A stretch of DNA of 64,000 bases, taken from Fremontodendron californicum (Eukaryota > Streptophyta > Magnoliopsida > Malvales > Malvaceae). Positions 12,238 to 22,693 of this stretch are shown here, piece after piece. Location: assembly GCA_030761205.1 (NCBI GenBank), contig JAULJL010000011.1, positions 14,808,501 to 14,872,500 on the forward strand, given 5' to 3'. The position numbers and the translations under genes are program-made. Under the pieces are notes generated by a model, which saw only the letters and a list, made by a program, of their open reading frames with translations, ran no database searches and had not been told where the DNA came from. Each line of letters opens with the position of its first letter. Within the stretch, counting starts at the first letter, position 1.

Positions 12238-13706
12238 TGATAACTCGTATAATTATATAGTTTTTAATTATGTTTTATTATTGTTTTGTGTCAAATACGA
12301 GTTATTATTGCTTAGTCTACTTGTGTTTATGATCTTTTATATTTTTATGTAATTTGGTGTTTTTCATGAGTTTATTTGAGTGATTTCAGATTACTAGGTT
12401 AAATCAAGAATTAAGGGCAAATCCAATTCAGTTCCAGTTCCGACACCTTTTGCCATATCAGCTATATTTGTAGTTTCACTGAAGCAATAAGGCTGAAATT
12501 TTAACCATGCAAAGTTAAGAGGCATATCTATCTTTTTCATGTTTTACACTTCTTGAAACGGAGTCGTTTTCCCTACCGAAATCAACCATCAAGTTGGCTG
12601 ATGTGCAATGACGTCTGTTCTGCACCGTTTTGGTATTTTGACTGATGTGCTATGGATCAGTAACTGATAGGCGCATATTTTGCTAGAAGACCATTTGATC
12701 AGATCGAGCCTCCAACATTGACAAAATCGACCATCAAGCTGGCTGATCAGAATTGTCATACAACATGACAAAAATTGTTAGAAAAATGCACCCACCTATT
12801 ATACCTACCTTTGAAATTATAAAGCTTGTCTCTTGTCATTTAGCTCTCCAAAATGTGTATAAATAGAGGGCCTTGGATGAGTATTAAGAACATTGATACA
12901 TTGGTAGGATATTAGCCATTGTAATAAAATTCTCTAAGTTTTCTTCTTCTTTCCTTTCTCTAGTTTTCTTTTTTTATTTACTTATGCTTCTTACATTTCT
13001 TTTCATTTTATTCATATCTAGTATGTATTGCTAATCATATTGTTGAGGTGATGAGGTGAAGCTCTTGGTAAATGCTAAGGTTAGTCTCTTAAACATGAGC
13101 TAAAATGAATCATCATTTATAAACACTAGTATAGATAATATTTTCTTTTGGTTTAAAATCATACTTGCAAAGTAGGGATCTTGATTCATTATTGACAATG
13201 AAAATGGCACAGTAAATGCTTGGTTTCATAACCTTGATTTGTTGTAGACATATACCTTGGCATAAGGAATGCTTGGACTCTTTTTATGAGTTTTGAGGAC
13301 ACCAAATGAACATAATATCATATACTATGGACGTTGGACAATTTGGACTGAATTGCTAAACCTTCCGATTGGAACCTCCTTTATGTGTGGATTTCAATTG
13401 TGTAATAGAACAAGATTAATCTTAGCATAACACCAAGAGTGGATTCTCTAACCTCAACATCTTTTCTTATTGTTTTTTATATCTTGTTTAATTTCTTTTA
13501 TATTTTGTTTATTTTGTTCTCTAATATCTTGTTTATCTTATTTTGTTGTTGATTCCCTAATATCTTGTTTACTTTCTTTGTCTTATATATTTATAAACTT
13601 ATACTTACTAATACGCTTCCCTGTGGTTCGACCTCGGACACCCGAGAATTTATTACTTGAACATAACCTGCACTTGGGTTTACAACTCTTAATTGAGTCT
13701 CCATCA
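12238..13706 (+). repeat. 5' LTR of Athila-like element (1469 bp)
   Basis: Begins TGATAACTCG and ends GTCTCCATCA. A TATA box (TATAAATA) lies at 12858-12865, about 600 bp into the LTR. Compared with the 3' LTR it lacks 36 bp near 12640, which fully accounts for the length difference. The open frame at 13470-13757 is just LTR sequence. Confidence 0.95.
12858..12865 (+). promoter_or_regulatory. LTR TATA box
   Basis: TATAAATA in the context GTGTATAAATAGAGGG, repeated at 19239-19246 in the 3' LTR. This is the likely core promoter for the element transcript. Confidence 0.7.
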
Positions 13707-13712
13707 AGTTTT

Positions 13713-13730
13713 TGGCGCCGTTGCCGGGGA
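13713..13730 (+). other. Primer binding site, tRNA-Asp type
   Basis: TGGCGCCGTTGCCGGGGA lies six bases after the 5' LTR. It is the complement of the 3' end of plant tRNA-Asp and is typical of Athila elements. It primes minus-strand DNA synthesis. Confidence 0.9.
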
Positions 13731-13975
13731 GGCAATACTAAGTATATAAGTTTATAAGTATATTTATTTTTATTGGCTGGTTATACCGCCTAATTTTCTA
13801 TATATTTATATTTATATTGTATACTTTGTTTTATTTTTATTGGCTGGTTATACCGCCTAATTTTGTATATTAACTTTGTTTTATGCTTGTTTGGCGACGT
13901 GATTTTAGATCTCGTCGTTTAGTTAGATTTTATTGTGAAACTTTTTCAGGTAATCTTTCTAATACAACTCCTACC

Positions 13976-15487
13976 ATGGCTGACAATGAAAGTATTCATG
14001 CTGAAGGTGAAAACAGACAAGTACGCACCATGCGTGACTACTTGCAACCAACTCGAAGCTCATCACCCTCTTGTTTTATTTTTCCTCTCAATGCAAACAA
14101 CTCTCGTTTTAAACAAGGTATGATAGCTTTGCTTCCAAATTTCCATGGGTTAGAATCGGAAAGTGCTTACTCGTTTCTAAAAGACTTCGAAGATGTATGT
14201 GTCACCTTTAATGACCAACAATGTACAAATGAAATTGTCAAGCTAAAATTATTTACTTTTTCTTTAAAAGACAAAGCAAAAATTTGGCTTCATAATTTAA
14301 AACCAAGGTCAATTGGCACATGGCAAGAATTACAAACTAAGTTTCTAAAGAAATTTTTCCCAGCACATAAAACTACTGCTTTGAAAAGACAGATTCAAAA
14401 TTTCAATCAAAATCAAAATGAAGCATTTTTTCAGTGCTGGGAGCGTTTTAAAGATTTGTTAAGTTCTTGTCCACATCATGGTTTTGAAAAATGGCATCTT
14501 ATTAGTTTCTTTTATGAAAGTTTAACTCCCGAAACTAAACAATTTGTTGAAACAATGTGTAACGGTGAGTTTCTAGAAAAAGAACCTGAAGAAGCCTTTG
14601 ACTACCTAGACCATTTGGCAGATAACTCTCAAGCCTGGCACACAGATAATTCCTCTGAAAGTTCCAATAGATCTAATCTTTTTTCTAACAGAGGTAAATA
14701 TCATTTTAGTCAAGAAGATGAGATAAAAGCTAAAGTAGCTAATTTGGCTAGAAAGATTGAAGCCGTGGAACTTAGAGAAGTAAAAGAAGTCAAAACGGTT
14801 AAAAATGAAGATAGCTGTGGAATTTGTGAAATCATGGGACACCCCACTTCTGAATGTCCAAACATTCCCATTCTTAAAGAAGCGTTGCATGATCAAGTAA
14901 ATTCCATAAACACATTTAAAAAGCCTTTTGCTTCTTCTTACTCTGAAACGTATAACCCTGAATGGAGAAATCATCCCAACTTCAGTTGGCGGAATAATCA
15001 TCATGTTCAGGTACCACAATCTCAAAAGTCGGGCAACACTTTTTCCTATCAACCTTCACGTGTACAAACCTTGGAAGAGACACTGCAAGCATTCATGCAA
15101 ACACAAGCAAATGTGTATAACCAAACTTCACAGGACATCAATGAGATCAAAAACACCTTGTCCACATTGACAACTTCATTACGCACTCAAGAAAAATGTA
15201 AGTTTCCTGCTCAACCTCAGCCTAACCCTTCTACTCAATGTCTTGTTTCTTGCTCCAATGAAACTCAACAGGAAAATGCCAGTTCTATCACAACTCTTCG
15301 AAGTGGAAAGGCAATTGACAAAAACATTCCATCAAAAGACCAAGATCCTCCTTCCCCTCCGAAAAGTAATGGTAAGGATGATGGTAAGTCTGAACTTCTT
15401 GAAAATTTGGACAAAGAAAGAGGTATGCATCCTGCTCCTTTTCCTCAAAGGTTGCAAACAATAAAGAATTTGAATCAAAATGCATAA
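13976..15487 (+). CDS. gag: Athila-type Gag polyprotein
   Basis: The capsid/nucleocapsid protein that packages element RNA. I chose the ATG at 13976 (ACCATGGCT context; product begins MADNES, like other Athila gags). The same frame is open upstream to 13883. The retrotransposon gag domain spans about residues 50-190, with landmarks FLKDFEDVC, KLKLFTFSLKDKAKIWL and FFQCWERFKDLLSSCPHHG. A CCHC zinc knuckle (CGICEIMGHPTSEC) starts near residue 281. The C-terminal third is Gln/Ser-rich. The frame ends in TAA at 15485, and the same frame continues directly into the protease region; the single stop is either a point mutation or a readthrough site. The gag is otherwise uninterrupted for 503 residues. 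Confidence 0.9.
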   Translation: MADNESIHAEGENRQVRTMRDYLQPTRSSSPSCFIFPLNANNSRFKQGMIALLPNFHGLESESAYSFLKDFEDVCVTFNDQQCTNEIVKLKLFTFSLKDKAKIWLHNLKPRSIGTWQELQTKFLKKFFPAHKTTALKRQIQNFNQNQNEAFFQCWERFKDLLSSCPHHGFEKWHLISFFYESLTPETKQFVETMCNGEFLEKEPEEAFDYLDHLADNSQAWHTDNSSESSNRSNLFSNRGKYHFSQEDEIKAKVANLARKIEAVELREVKEVKTVKNEDSCGICEIMGHPTSECPNIPILKEALHDQVNSINTFKKPFASSYSETYNPEWRNHPNFSWRNNHHVQVPQSQKSGNTFSYQPSRVQTLEETLQAFMQTQANVYNQTSQDINEIKNTLSTLTTSLRTQEKCKFPAQPQPNPSTQCLVSCSNETQQENASSITTLRSGKAIDKNIPSKDQDPPSPPKSNGKDDGKSELLENLDKERGMHPAPFPQRLQTIKNLNQNA

Positions 15488-15529
15488 ATTTATGAACTTT
15501 TCAAACAAGTTAAGATTAACATTCCTTTA

Positions 15530-16759
15530 TTGGATGCAATCAAACAAGTTCCATCTTATGCTAAATTTTTGAAGGACATGTGCACAGTTAAAAGGAAACA
15601 TAATGTACAAAAGAAAGCATTTCTGACGGAAAGTGTGAGCTCAATCATTCAGCACCTTACTCCACCAAAATTCAAAGATCCTGGATGTCCAACAATCTCA
15701 TGCATCATTGGAAACACTAGAATAGAACGTGCATTGCTTGATCTTGGTGCTAGTGTTAATCTTTTGCCTTTTTCTGTTTATCAACAGTTAGGTTTAGGTG
15801 AACTCAAGGAAACACCTGTTACACTTCAACTAGCTGATCGTTCTGTAAAAATTCCTCGAGGGATAGTTGAAGATGTTTTGGTTCAAATTGATAATTTTTA
15901 CTTCCCTGTTGATTTTATTGTTTTGGACACACATCCTGTTTCAAATCCAAATGTTCAAATTCCTGTTATATTAGGCCGTCAATTTCTTGCAACTTCTAAT
16001 GCTCTGATAAATTGCAGGAATGGCATGTTGAACATTTCTTTTGGAAATATGACTTTAGAATTAAATGTGTTCAACACTTGCAAGCAACCTGGTGATGATT
16101 CAGAAGTACATGAAGTGGATTTCATTGAAGAACTTGTTCATGAACATCTCACCACTACCACATTCCATGATCCTTTAGAAGCTTATTTAATTGAATGTGA
16201 GTTTGATAATGCTTCAGAAATTTCACACACTGATTCTTTGTTAAATTCTTTTCACGATAAGCATTGTTGGAAACAAAAGTTTGAGGAACTTCCATCACTC
16301 ACAAATGTCACTGTACCATCAACTATTGAACCACCCAAGCTGGATTTAAAACCATTGCCATCCGAGCTAAAATATTCCTTTTTGGGTGAGAATGAAACTT
16401 TTCCAGTCATAAATGAACTTGAGGAACTCAGAAAAGATGCATATGAGAATTCTAAAATTCATAAAGAAAGAACTAAAGCCTTTCATGACAAGTTAATTTC
16501 AAGAAAAACATTTGATGTTGGGCAAAAAGTTCTACTTTATAATTCTAGACTTCACATATTTCCTGGTAAGTTGAGATCAAGATGGGTTGGCCCATTTGTG
16601 GTTAAGCATGTGTATCATTATGGAGCAGTTGACATTGAGAATCCTCAAAATGGTAACGTATTCAAGGTAAATGGACAAAGACTCAAACTCTTTTTGGAAA
16701 ATCATGTTACTCAAGAAGAGGTTGTTTTTCTTTCTGATCCTTGTTTTGAAAATAACTAG
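15530..16759 (+). CDS. pol: Protease fused to integrase C-terminus (deleted pol)
   Basis: A 409-residue frame in the same phase as gag. Residues ~45-165 are a retropepsin-like protease: the active site reads DLGAS (residues 71-75), with ILGRQFL further on as the flap-side glycine motif. DLGAS rather than DSGAS is, from memory, common in Athila-type proteins. After the usual linker (KLDLKPLPSELKYSFLGEN) the frame jumps at about 16411 into NELEELRKDAYENSKIHKER, which belongs to the last part of integrase. The end (PGKLRSRWVGPFVV) is the GPF/Y module of its C-terminal domain. Reverse transcriptase, RNase H and the integrase core are therefore deleted precisely in frame. The Met at 15530 is only the first in the frame; natural expression would be as part of a gag-pol polyprotein. 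Confidence 0.85.
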   Translation: MDAIKQVPSYAKFLKDMCTVKRKHNVQKKAFLTESVSSIIQHLTPPKFKDPGCPTISCIIGNTRIERALLDLGASVNLLPFSVYQQLGLGELKETPVTLQLADRSVKIPRGIVEDVLVQIDNFYFPVDFIVLDTHPVSNPNVQIPVILGRQFLATSNALINCRNGMLNISFGNMTLELNVFNTCKQPGDDSEVHEVDFIEELVHEHLTTTTFHDPLEAYLIECEFDNASEISHTDSLLNSFHDKHCWKQKFEELPSLTNVTVPSTIEPPKLDLKPLPSELKYSFLGENETFPVINELEELRKDAYENSKIHKERTKAFHDKLISRKTFDVGQKVLLYNSRLHIFPGKLRSRWVGPFVVKHVYHYGAVDIENPQNGNVFKVNGQRLKLFLENHVTQEEVVFLSDPCFENN

Positions 16760-18569
16760 ATGTAAATATAATTTTTACTAATCTTCAAAAAAAAAAAATA
16801 TTGTGTTTTAAGCCATTCAAAAGTATTCATTCTGAACAAGGTCTGAGTAAGGGAGACTTGAGACATACCTTGTCAGTTTGATTTTAATCTTTTTATGTTT
16901 ACTTGTTAATTTTTGTTTAGTATTTTAGGATTATTTAGGTTGCATGAGTTTGTTTTGTTTTGAGTCTTAGTTGTTCCTATTCTTATGTTATTAGTTCTTT
17001 TCTCTTACACATGATTCTTTCATTTGGGTTAATAGACTTACATTGAGGACAATGTAAGAATTAAGTGTGGGGGGAATGATTTAGGATTTCTTTTATTTTT
17101 GTCTACTATTTTTTTATGAGTCTTTATTATTATTATTTTTTAGTGTGTTTTAGTTCTTTTTTAATACAATGATGAGATATGAATTGCATAAGTCTAAAAC
17201 AGATTTATTAGTGAGAAGATTTTCATGAGAATTGAGCTTTATGTCAACCTTTTTATGAGCCAATGTTAATATGATATGTTGATTGAGAAAGAAGCATGTT
17301 TAGACTTAATCTGACTTGTATAATCATCCTTGTGAGTTTTTGAGCCTATAATGATTGATGCATTATACAAATCAATCTAATTTCTTTCTTGAGTGCTCTT
17401 ATGATTACATGATTCTCTAGAACTTGCTTTAAACCGTTTGAGACTATATTGATACATGTGACAACATGAATATGATAGAGGCATTAGGATTATAACCAGA
17501 GCCAAACAGCCATCCATTATTAATGTTCTAAGAGAACATCCCCACTAGTGAGCCAATTTGAGCCTACAGTAAATATGTTGTTTTATTGGTAACCACAACT
17601 TACACCTAGCCTAAATATACTTATATCCTTACCCTTGTTCTAAAGATGGATTATATATTTTGAATGAAGCAAACAAAAGATAAGTGTGGGGGAAGAAAAG
17701 AAAAGAAAAAGTCAAGAGAAAAAGAAAGGGATCATTGTTAAATACATTCCCATATTCAAAAAAAAAAAAAATCTTCTCTTGAACTTCTAGTTAAAGTAAA
17801 GAAAAAGATGTTACAAAGTTGGTTAGAATGAAGCAAAGGCTCAACATGAATATTTAGCCTATGTTATTATGTGCTTTATAAGAGTTTTGAGAAGTTTTAT
17901 TTGTATGATCTTATTATGTCTCTAAACTCTATGAACTCTTTGGAACCTTTGTGATATCTTTATCCTTTTGTTCTTTAACCACATTATAACCCTTTGGCCC
18001 CATTACAACCTTGATTAAAGACCTCTTGATTTATGAAGTTGCATGATCTTTTAGTGGCGAATAGGTGGACAAGTAAGCATATGGTAGAACTATTTTCATG
18101 AGATTGATTGAGTGTAAACACTTTACCACTACTTTAAAGAGTGAAAATCATGAGAGTATCCCATGTGAGAGGTTGAAATTAAGTTGAATATGCACTATTT
18201 TGATTGAAATATGTTATGTTAATATTGGCTTAACTCATTTATTTACATTCAAGCATGATTTTTTGTGAAATTATTTGAGCTATTGATTAGTTTACAAGAC
18301 TTGTTCAAAGATTGTCTCTAATTTATATTGAAAGGATTAGGAGTAAATATTTTTAGTGTATGTAGTTTACTTATATTTTAGTTTTTCAATGTTTGTGGGT
18401 ATCGTTCTAGCAAACCCTCACGAGACTAAACTCGTCCACTAGGGACACCTAGGGGTTTAAAGGGTTGTGTCACATGCTAAGTGCCACCGTGATTTCCTAC
18501 GAAAATGGATTAGATTAGATTTTCTTATTTTATTTTTATTGAGTCGTTGCTAGGGACTAGCAACAATCT
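16760..18569 (+). other. 3' non-coding region of Athila-like element
   Basis: 1.8 kb between the pol remnant and the 3' LTR, where some Athila elements carry an env-like gene. No such frame is present. Two extra polypurine-like motifs occur (AAGTGTGGGGGGA at 17063-17075, AAGTGTGGGGGAAG at 17682-17695). The rest is AT-rich and featureless. Confidence 0.7.
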
Positions 18570-18582
18570 AAGTGTGGGGGTG
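18570..18582 (+). other. Polypurine tract of Athila-like element
   Basis: AAGTGTGGGGGTG abuts the 3' LTR start TGATAACTCG. Two similar motifs lie 0.9 and 1.5 kb upstream. Confidence 0.85.
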
Positions 18583-20087
18583 TGATAACTCGTATAATTA
18601 TATAGTTTTTAATTATGTTTTATTATTGTTTTGTGTCAAATACGAGTTATTATTGCTTAGTCTACTTGTGTTTATGATCTTTTATATTTTTATGTAATTT
18701 GGTGTTTTTCATGAGTTTCTTTGAGTGATTTCAGATTACTAGGTTAAATCAAGAATTAAGGGCAAATCCAATTCAGTTCCAGTTCCGACACCTTTTGCCA
18801 TATCAGCTATATTTGGAGTTTCACTGAAGCAATAAGGCTGAAATTTTAACCATGCAAAGTTAAGAGGCATATCTATCTTTTTCATGTTTTACACTTCTTG
18901 AAACGGAGTCGTTTTCCCTACCGAAATCAACCATCAATTTGGCTGATGTGCAATGACGTCTGTTCTGCACCGTTTTGGTATTTTGACTATACCTTCCGAT
19001 CCACATGAGAAAATGATCTGATTCCAACGGCTATGGATCCGTAACTGATAGGGGCATATTTTTCTAGAAGATCATTTGATCAGATCGAGCCTCCAACATT
19101 GACAAAATCGACCATCAAGCTGGCTGATCAGAATTGTCATACAACATGACAAAAATTGTTAGAAAAATGCACCCACCTATTATACCTACCTTTGAAATTA
19201 TAAAGCTTGTCTCTTGTCATTTAGCTCTCCAAAATGTGTATAAATAGAGGGCCTTGGATGAGTATTAAGAACATTGATACATTGGTAGGATATTAGCCAT
19301 TGTAATAAAATTCTCTAAGTTTTCTTCTTCTTTCCTTTCTCTAGTTTTCTTTTTTTATTTACTTATGCTTCTTACATTTCTTTTCATTTTATTCATATCT
19401 AGTATGTATTGCTAATCATATTGTTGAGGTGATGAGGTGAAGCTCTTGGTAAATGCTAAGGTTAGTCTCTTAAACATGAGCTAAAATGAATCATCATTTA
19501 TAAACACTAGTATAAATAATATTTTCTTTTGGTTTAAAATCATACTTGCAAAGTAGGGATCTTGATTCATTATTGACAATGAAAATGGCACAATAAATGC
19601 TTGGTTTCATAACCTTGATTTGTTGTAGACATATACCTTGGCATAAGGAATTCTTGGACTCTTTTTATGAGTTTTGAGGACACCAAATGAACATAATATC
19701 ATATGCTATGGACGTTGGACAATTTGGACTGAATTGCTAAACCTTCCGATTGGAACCTCCTTTATGTGTGGATTTCAATTGTGTAATAGAACAAGATTAA
19801 TCTTAGCATAACACCAAGAGTGGATTCTCTAACCTCAACATCTTTTCTTATTGTTTTTTATATCTTGTTTAATTTCTTTTATATTTTGTTTATTTTGTTC
19901 TCTAATATCTAGTTTATCTTATTTTGTTCTTGATTCCCTAATATCTTGTTTACTTTCTTTGTCTTATATATTTATAAACTTATACTTACTAATACACTTC
20001 CCTGTGGTTCGACCTCGGACACCCGAGAATTTATTACTTGAACATAACCTGCACTTGGGTTTACAACTCTTAATTGAGTCTCCATCA
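18583..20087 (+). repeat. 3' LTR of Athila-like element (1505 bp)
   Basis: Same ends as the 5' LTR and nearly the same sequence, including the TATAAATA at 19239-19246. It contains 36 bp (around 18985-19025) absent from the 5' copy. Followed by the TCACG duplication at 20088-20092. Confidence 0.95.
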
Positions 20088-20092
20088 TCACG

Positions 20093-20146
20093 CTTAACGA
20101 ATAATAAAGTCTTGCGATGAGACTCGTTATTTTTTAGGTTGCGACA
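20093..20146 (+). repeat. 5' LTR of element B, part 2 (LTR end)
   Basis: The last 54 bp of the Tat-like LTR (CTTAACGAATAATAAAGTC ... GGTTGCGACA), displaced by the Athila-like insertion. It leads directly into the primer binding site. Confidence 0.9.
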
Positions 20147-20149
20147 GCT

Positions 20150-20167
20150 TGGCGACTCCACTGGGGA
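20150..20167 (+). other. Primer binding site of element B
   Basis: TGGCGACTCCACTGGGGA begins three bases after the LTR end. This type of site is found in Tat/Ogre elements, which I recall as tRNA-Arg primed. The tRNA assignment is from memory. Confidence 0.75.
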
Positions 20168-21742
20168 CTATTAGAGAGTCAGGCCTAGAATTAGTCGTGT
20201 GTTATCAAAGTCTCGGTTTTGTTGGTTTAATTGGTATTTAATTTTAATTCCCACATTTTTTAATAAGGAGAATTTTGAAAATAATAAAATGTTTTTAAAT
20301 ATGTTCATTCTCATGTGCATGTATTTTATTATTGTTCTCTAGTTATTTAAGGTTGTATATTATAATTGCTTGTTGGTTAATGCGTTACACTATTCTTGAA
20401 TGTTTTAATTGCTAGGGCATTTAGAATAAGGTTTGTAGAATAGGTAGTGAAAGGTTTGTTATCCCTCCACACACACTACACGTGCATTTGCATAACATGA
20501 ATCCTCTACCCGGGTTCCGTCCTTTTAAGTGGGAGTAAAGTAACTAAGCCTTCGTGATTGATCCTCTGTATAGGCTAGTGAAACACTTTCGGAGTATAAA
20601 GTACCTAATGCCTTCGTGATGATCCTCCGCATGGGCATAGGAAAATATACTCTAACGAATTGAAGCCGCTTTTATCGGGGTGCCATACTAGCCTTCACGG
20701 GCGACAGTGAGAAACAATTCGGGGCCTTAGAACCGATTCACCCTCATATAGTGAACCTAGGCGAAGCCATGCCGGAGTTCCGTTAGATATACCGAAAATA
20801 GGAACACATGGAGGGACATTTCTAAACCTTTTGTTACCTATTTTACACTCCGAATAAGTGTGGTAGATCGGTCAACGATGTACGTACATCGCCCGTAATA
20901 AATGTGATACTCCGCCTCGAAGGCATCGTGATGCCTAAATAAGCAGATATTGTTAGGGCAGATGTTCATTAGCTTTTTTAAAAAAAAAATCCTTTTTCAA
21001 GCATTTTTGCATGTTGCACATTTCATGCATGTGTGAATAGAGCATGTACATTTTTGGTTGTATTATTGATCTCATTTTTGCAATAAATGGATGGTGATAA
21101 TAATTCCATTTGATGATTTCATAAAACCGGTAGTGTTGCATGAACATTTGGACATTGTACCATAGTAGGATCCACTACCCCGAAATTCTTTTGAAAATAA
21201 TATGATTGGTTTTTCATAGAAAAAACATGTTTCACAAAAAAAATCATAAATTTGGAGGCAAATCTTGCATAATGAGATTTTTGAATAATCAAGATTTAGG
21301 TCCTACCAATTTCATGTAATCATTGATTTCTTTGTATATACCTTGGTGTTAATTCATTTATTCTTTATTTGTATCATTTTGACAGCATGTCACAGTCCTA
21401 ACATGCATGGTTATTCATTGTAGAATAAATTTGTGATATACTTGGTCATTCTTTGTGTATACCTTTGTGTTAATTCATTTAGTCTTAGCATGTATCATTT
21501 TGACATCATAGCATGCATGGTCATTCATTGTAGAATACATACATGGTCATTATTTGTATATACCCATGCATCAATTTATTCATTTTTTAAATCCATCATG
21601 TTGGCATTAGATTGCATCCATAGCATACATAGTCACCATAATTTTTCTGTACATGTTCATGCATTAATCATCAGTATATTCATGCACATAGGAATAGAAT
21701 ATGTACATTCATAATTGTATAATCTCATGAATTTTCATTTGA
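20168..21742 (+). other. 5' leader of element B
   Basis: 1.6 kb of untranslated leader. The first part (20450-20940) is GC-richer, with repeated CTTCGTGATGATCCTC-like words. From 21340 to 21640 degenerate ~120-bp repeats contain CATGCATGGTCATTCATTG and TGTATATACC. No coding signal was seen. Confidence 0.6.
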
Positions 21743-22693
21743 ATGAAAGGGGTTCGAGATATGAGGAATGAATCGGAGGAACGATTGGGTGCTTTGGAAC
21801 GCAATCAAGAGGAATGTGGACATGAAATCCGAGAGGTGAAGGAACAGCTGGCCAAATTGCTGAAAATGGTTGAGGATATGGGCAAAAGTAAAGAGGAACT
21901 TTCTCAGGGCTCTGCATCGCCTTCGGATCAACCAAAACCATTAGGTCCAGAACATACAATCCTTGCTGGATCCTGCACTTGTCAATGCCACATAGGTTGC
22001 AATCTTGATGAAATTATGGACAAAATCGTGAAAATGATTAAACCTGAGAGCCTGGTACCAAAGATAGAAACCTCGGATCCTATACCACACCTACAAACTG
22101 TTCTAGGTCCAAACCAGTATCCCCACCTTACTATGGTCCAATCGTCCATTGGGACGACCACTACGGGATTCCTGAATCCCACTCCATCACCACCAACTGC
22201 CAGTTCATACTATTTTCCTTATCAATCACCTTATCCAGTATCTAGGATAGGAACCTCGAGCTATGTACAACCTCCAAAGGCCCTGTGTCCAAATCCATAC
22301 CCTTACCATGCTGTTTCGCCACATCTCCATGTAAACACTCCAGTTCCGACCTTAGTGCCACCACCAAGTGCCCCAACTCCTAGGCCATGTGTGACTAAGA
22401 AACGACCCCAGAATAAGACCCAAATGCATTTTGATCCCATTCCAATCAGCTACCAAGAGCTCCTCCCTATACTGATCCAAAATCACATGGTTGCCTGTGT
22501 CCCATTGAAACCCCTGTTACCACCATATCCAAGGTGGTATAATCCAAATTCAAGATGTGATTATCATTGTGGAATTGTTGGCCATAACATTGAAGACTGT
22601 ATAGCATTCAAAAAGAAAGTGGAAGCTCTTATCAATGCTAAGTGGTTGGATCCAACGACACTGATTGATAAAGGACTTGGAAAGCGCCATTAG
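21743..22693 (+). CDS. gag: Shortened Tat-type Gag protein
   Basis: A 316-residue frame in the gag position of element B. Residues 1-50 are charged and helix-prone (ERLGALERNQEECGHEIREV), probably a coiled coil. Residues ~60-230 are Pro/Ser/Tyr-rich and disordered-looking. Residues ~270-300 read CDYHCGIVGHNIEDCIAFKK, a C-x3-C-x4-H-x4-C knuckle in the same context as the C-terminal part of Tat/Ogre gag proteins, followed by KVEALINAKWL. The conserved central retrotransposon gag (capsid) domain is not visible, so this looks like an internally deleted gag that kept its N-terminal helix and nucleic-acid-binding end. It ends at TAG with no pol downstream. It could be made as an RNA-binding protein but should not form a capsid alone. 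Confidence 0.7.
   Translation: MKGVRDMRNESEERLGALERNQEECGHEIREVKEQLAKLLKMVEDMGKSKEELSQGSASPSDQPKPLGPEHTILAGSCTCQCHIGCNLDEIMDKIVKMIKPESLVPKIETSDPIPHLQTVLGPNQYPHLTMVQSSIGTTTTGFLNPTPSPPTASSYYFPYQSPYPVSRIGTSSYVQPPKALCPNPYPYHAVSPHLHVNTPVPTLVPPPSAPTPRPCVTKKRPQNKTQMHFDPIPISYQELLPILIQNHMVACVPLKPLLPPYPRWYNPNSRCDYHCGIVGHNIEDCIAFKKKVEALINAKWLDPTTLIDKGLGKRH

Larger units (their letters stand above)
12238..20087 (+). mobile_element. Athila-like gypsy retrotransposon, internally deleted
   Basis: A complete 7850-bp insertion with two LTRs (12238-13706 and 18583-20087), a tRNA-Asp-type primer site, gag, protease, the C-terminal end of integrase and a polypurine tract, flanked by TCACG duplications. Reverse transcriptase, RNase H and the integrase core are missing, so it cannot transpose alone. 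No env-like frame is seen. The LTRs are nearly identical by eye apart from one 36-bp gap, so it looks like the youngest insertion of this stack. It sits near the end of the 5' LTR of element B, same strand. Lineage is inferred from the primer site, gag type and LTR size. Confidence 0.93.

Noticed and set aside
13470..13757. Hydrophobic 95-residue frame (repeated at 19851-20120)
   Set aside because: It is part of the Athila-like LTR in both copies; no membrane-protein evidence beyond T-rich sequence.
14606..15052. 148-residue minus-strand frame
   Set aside because: It lies wholly within the gag gene on the opposite strand and has no domain.
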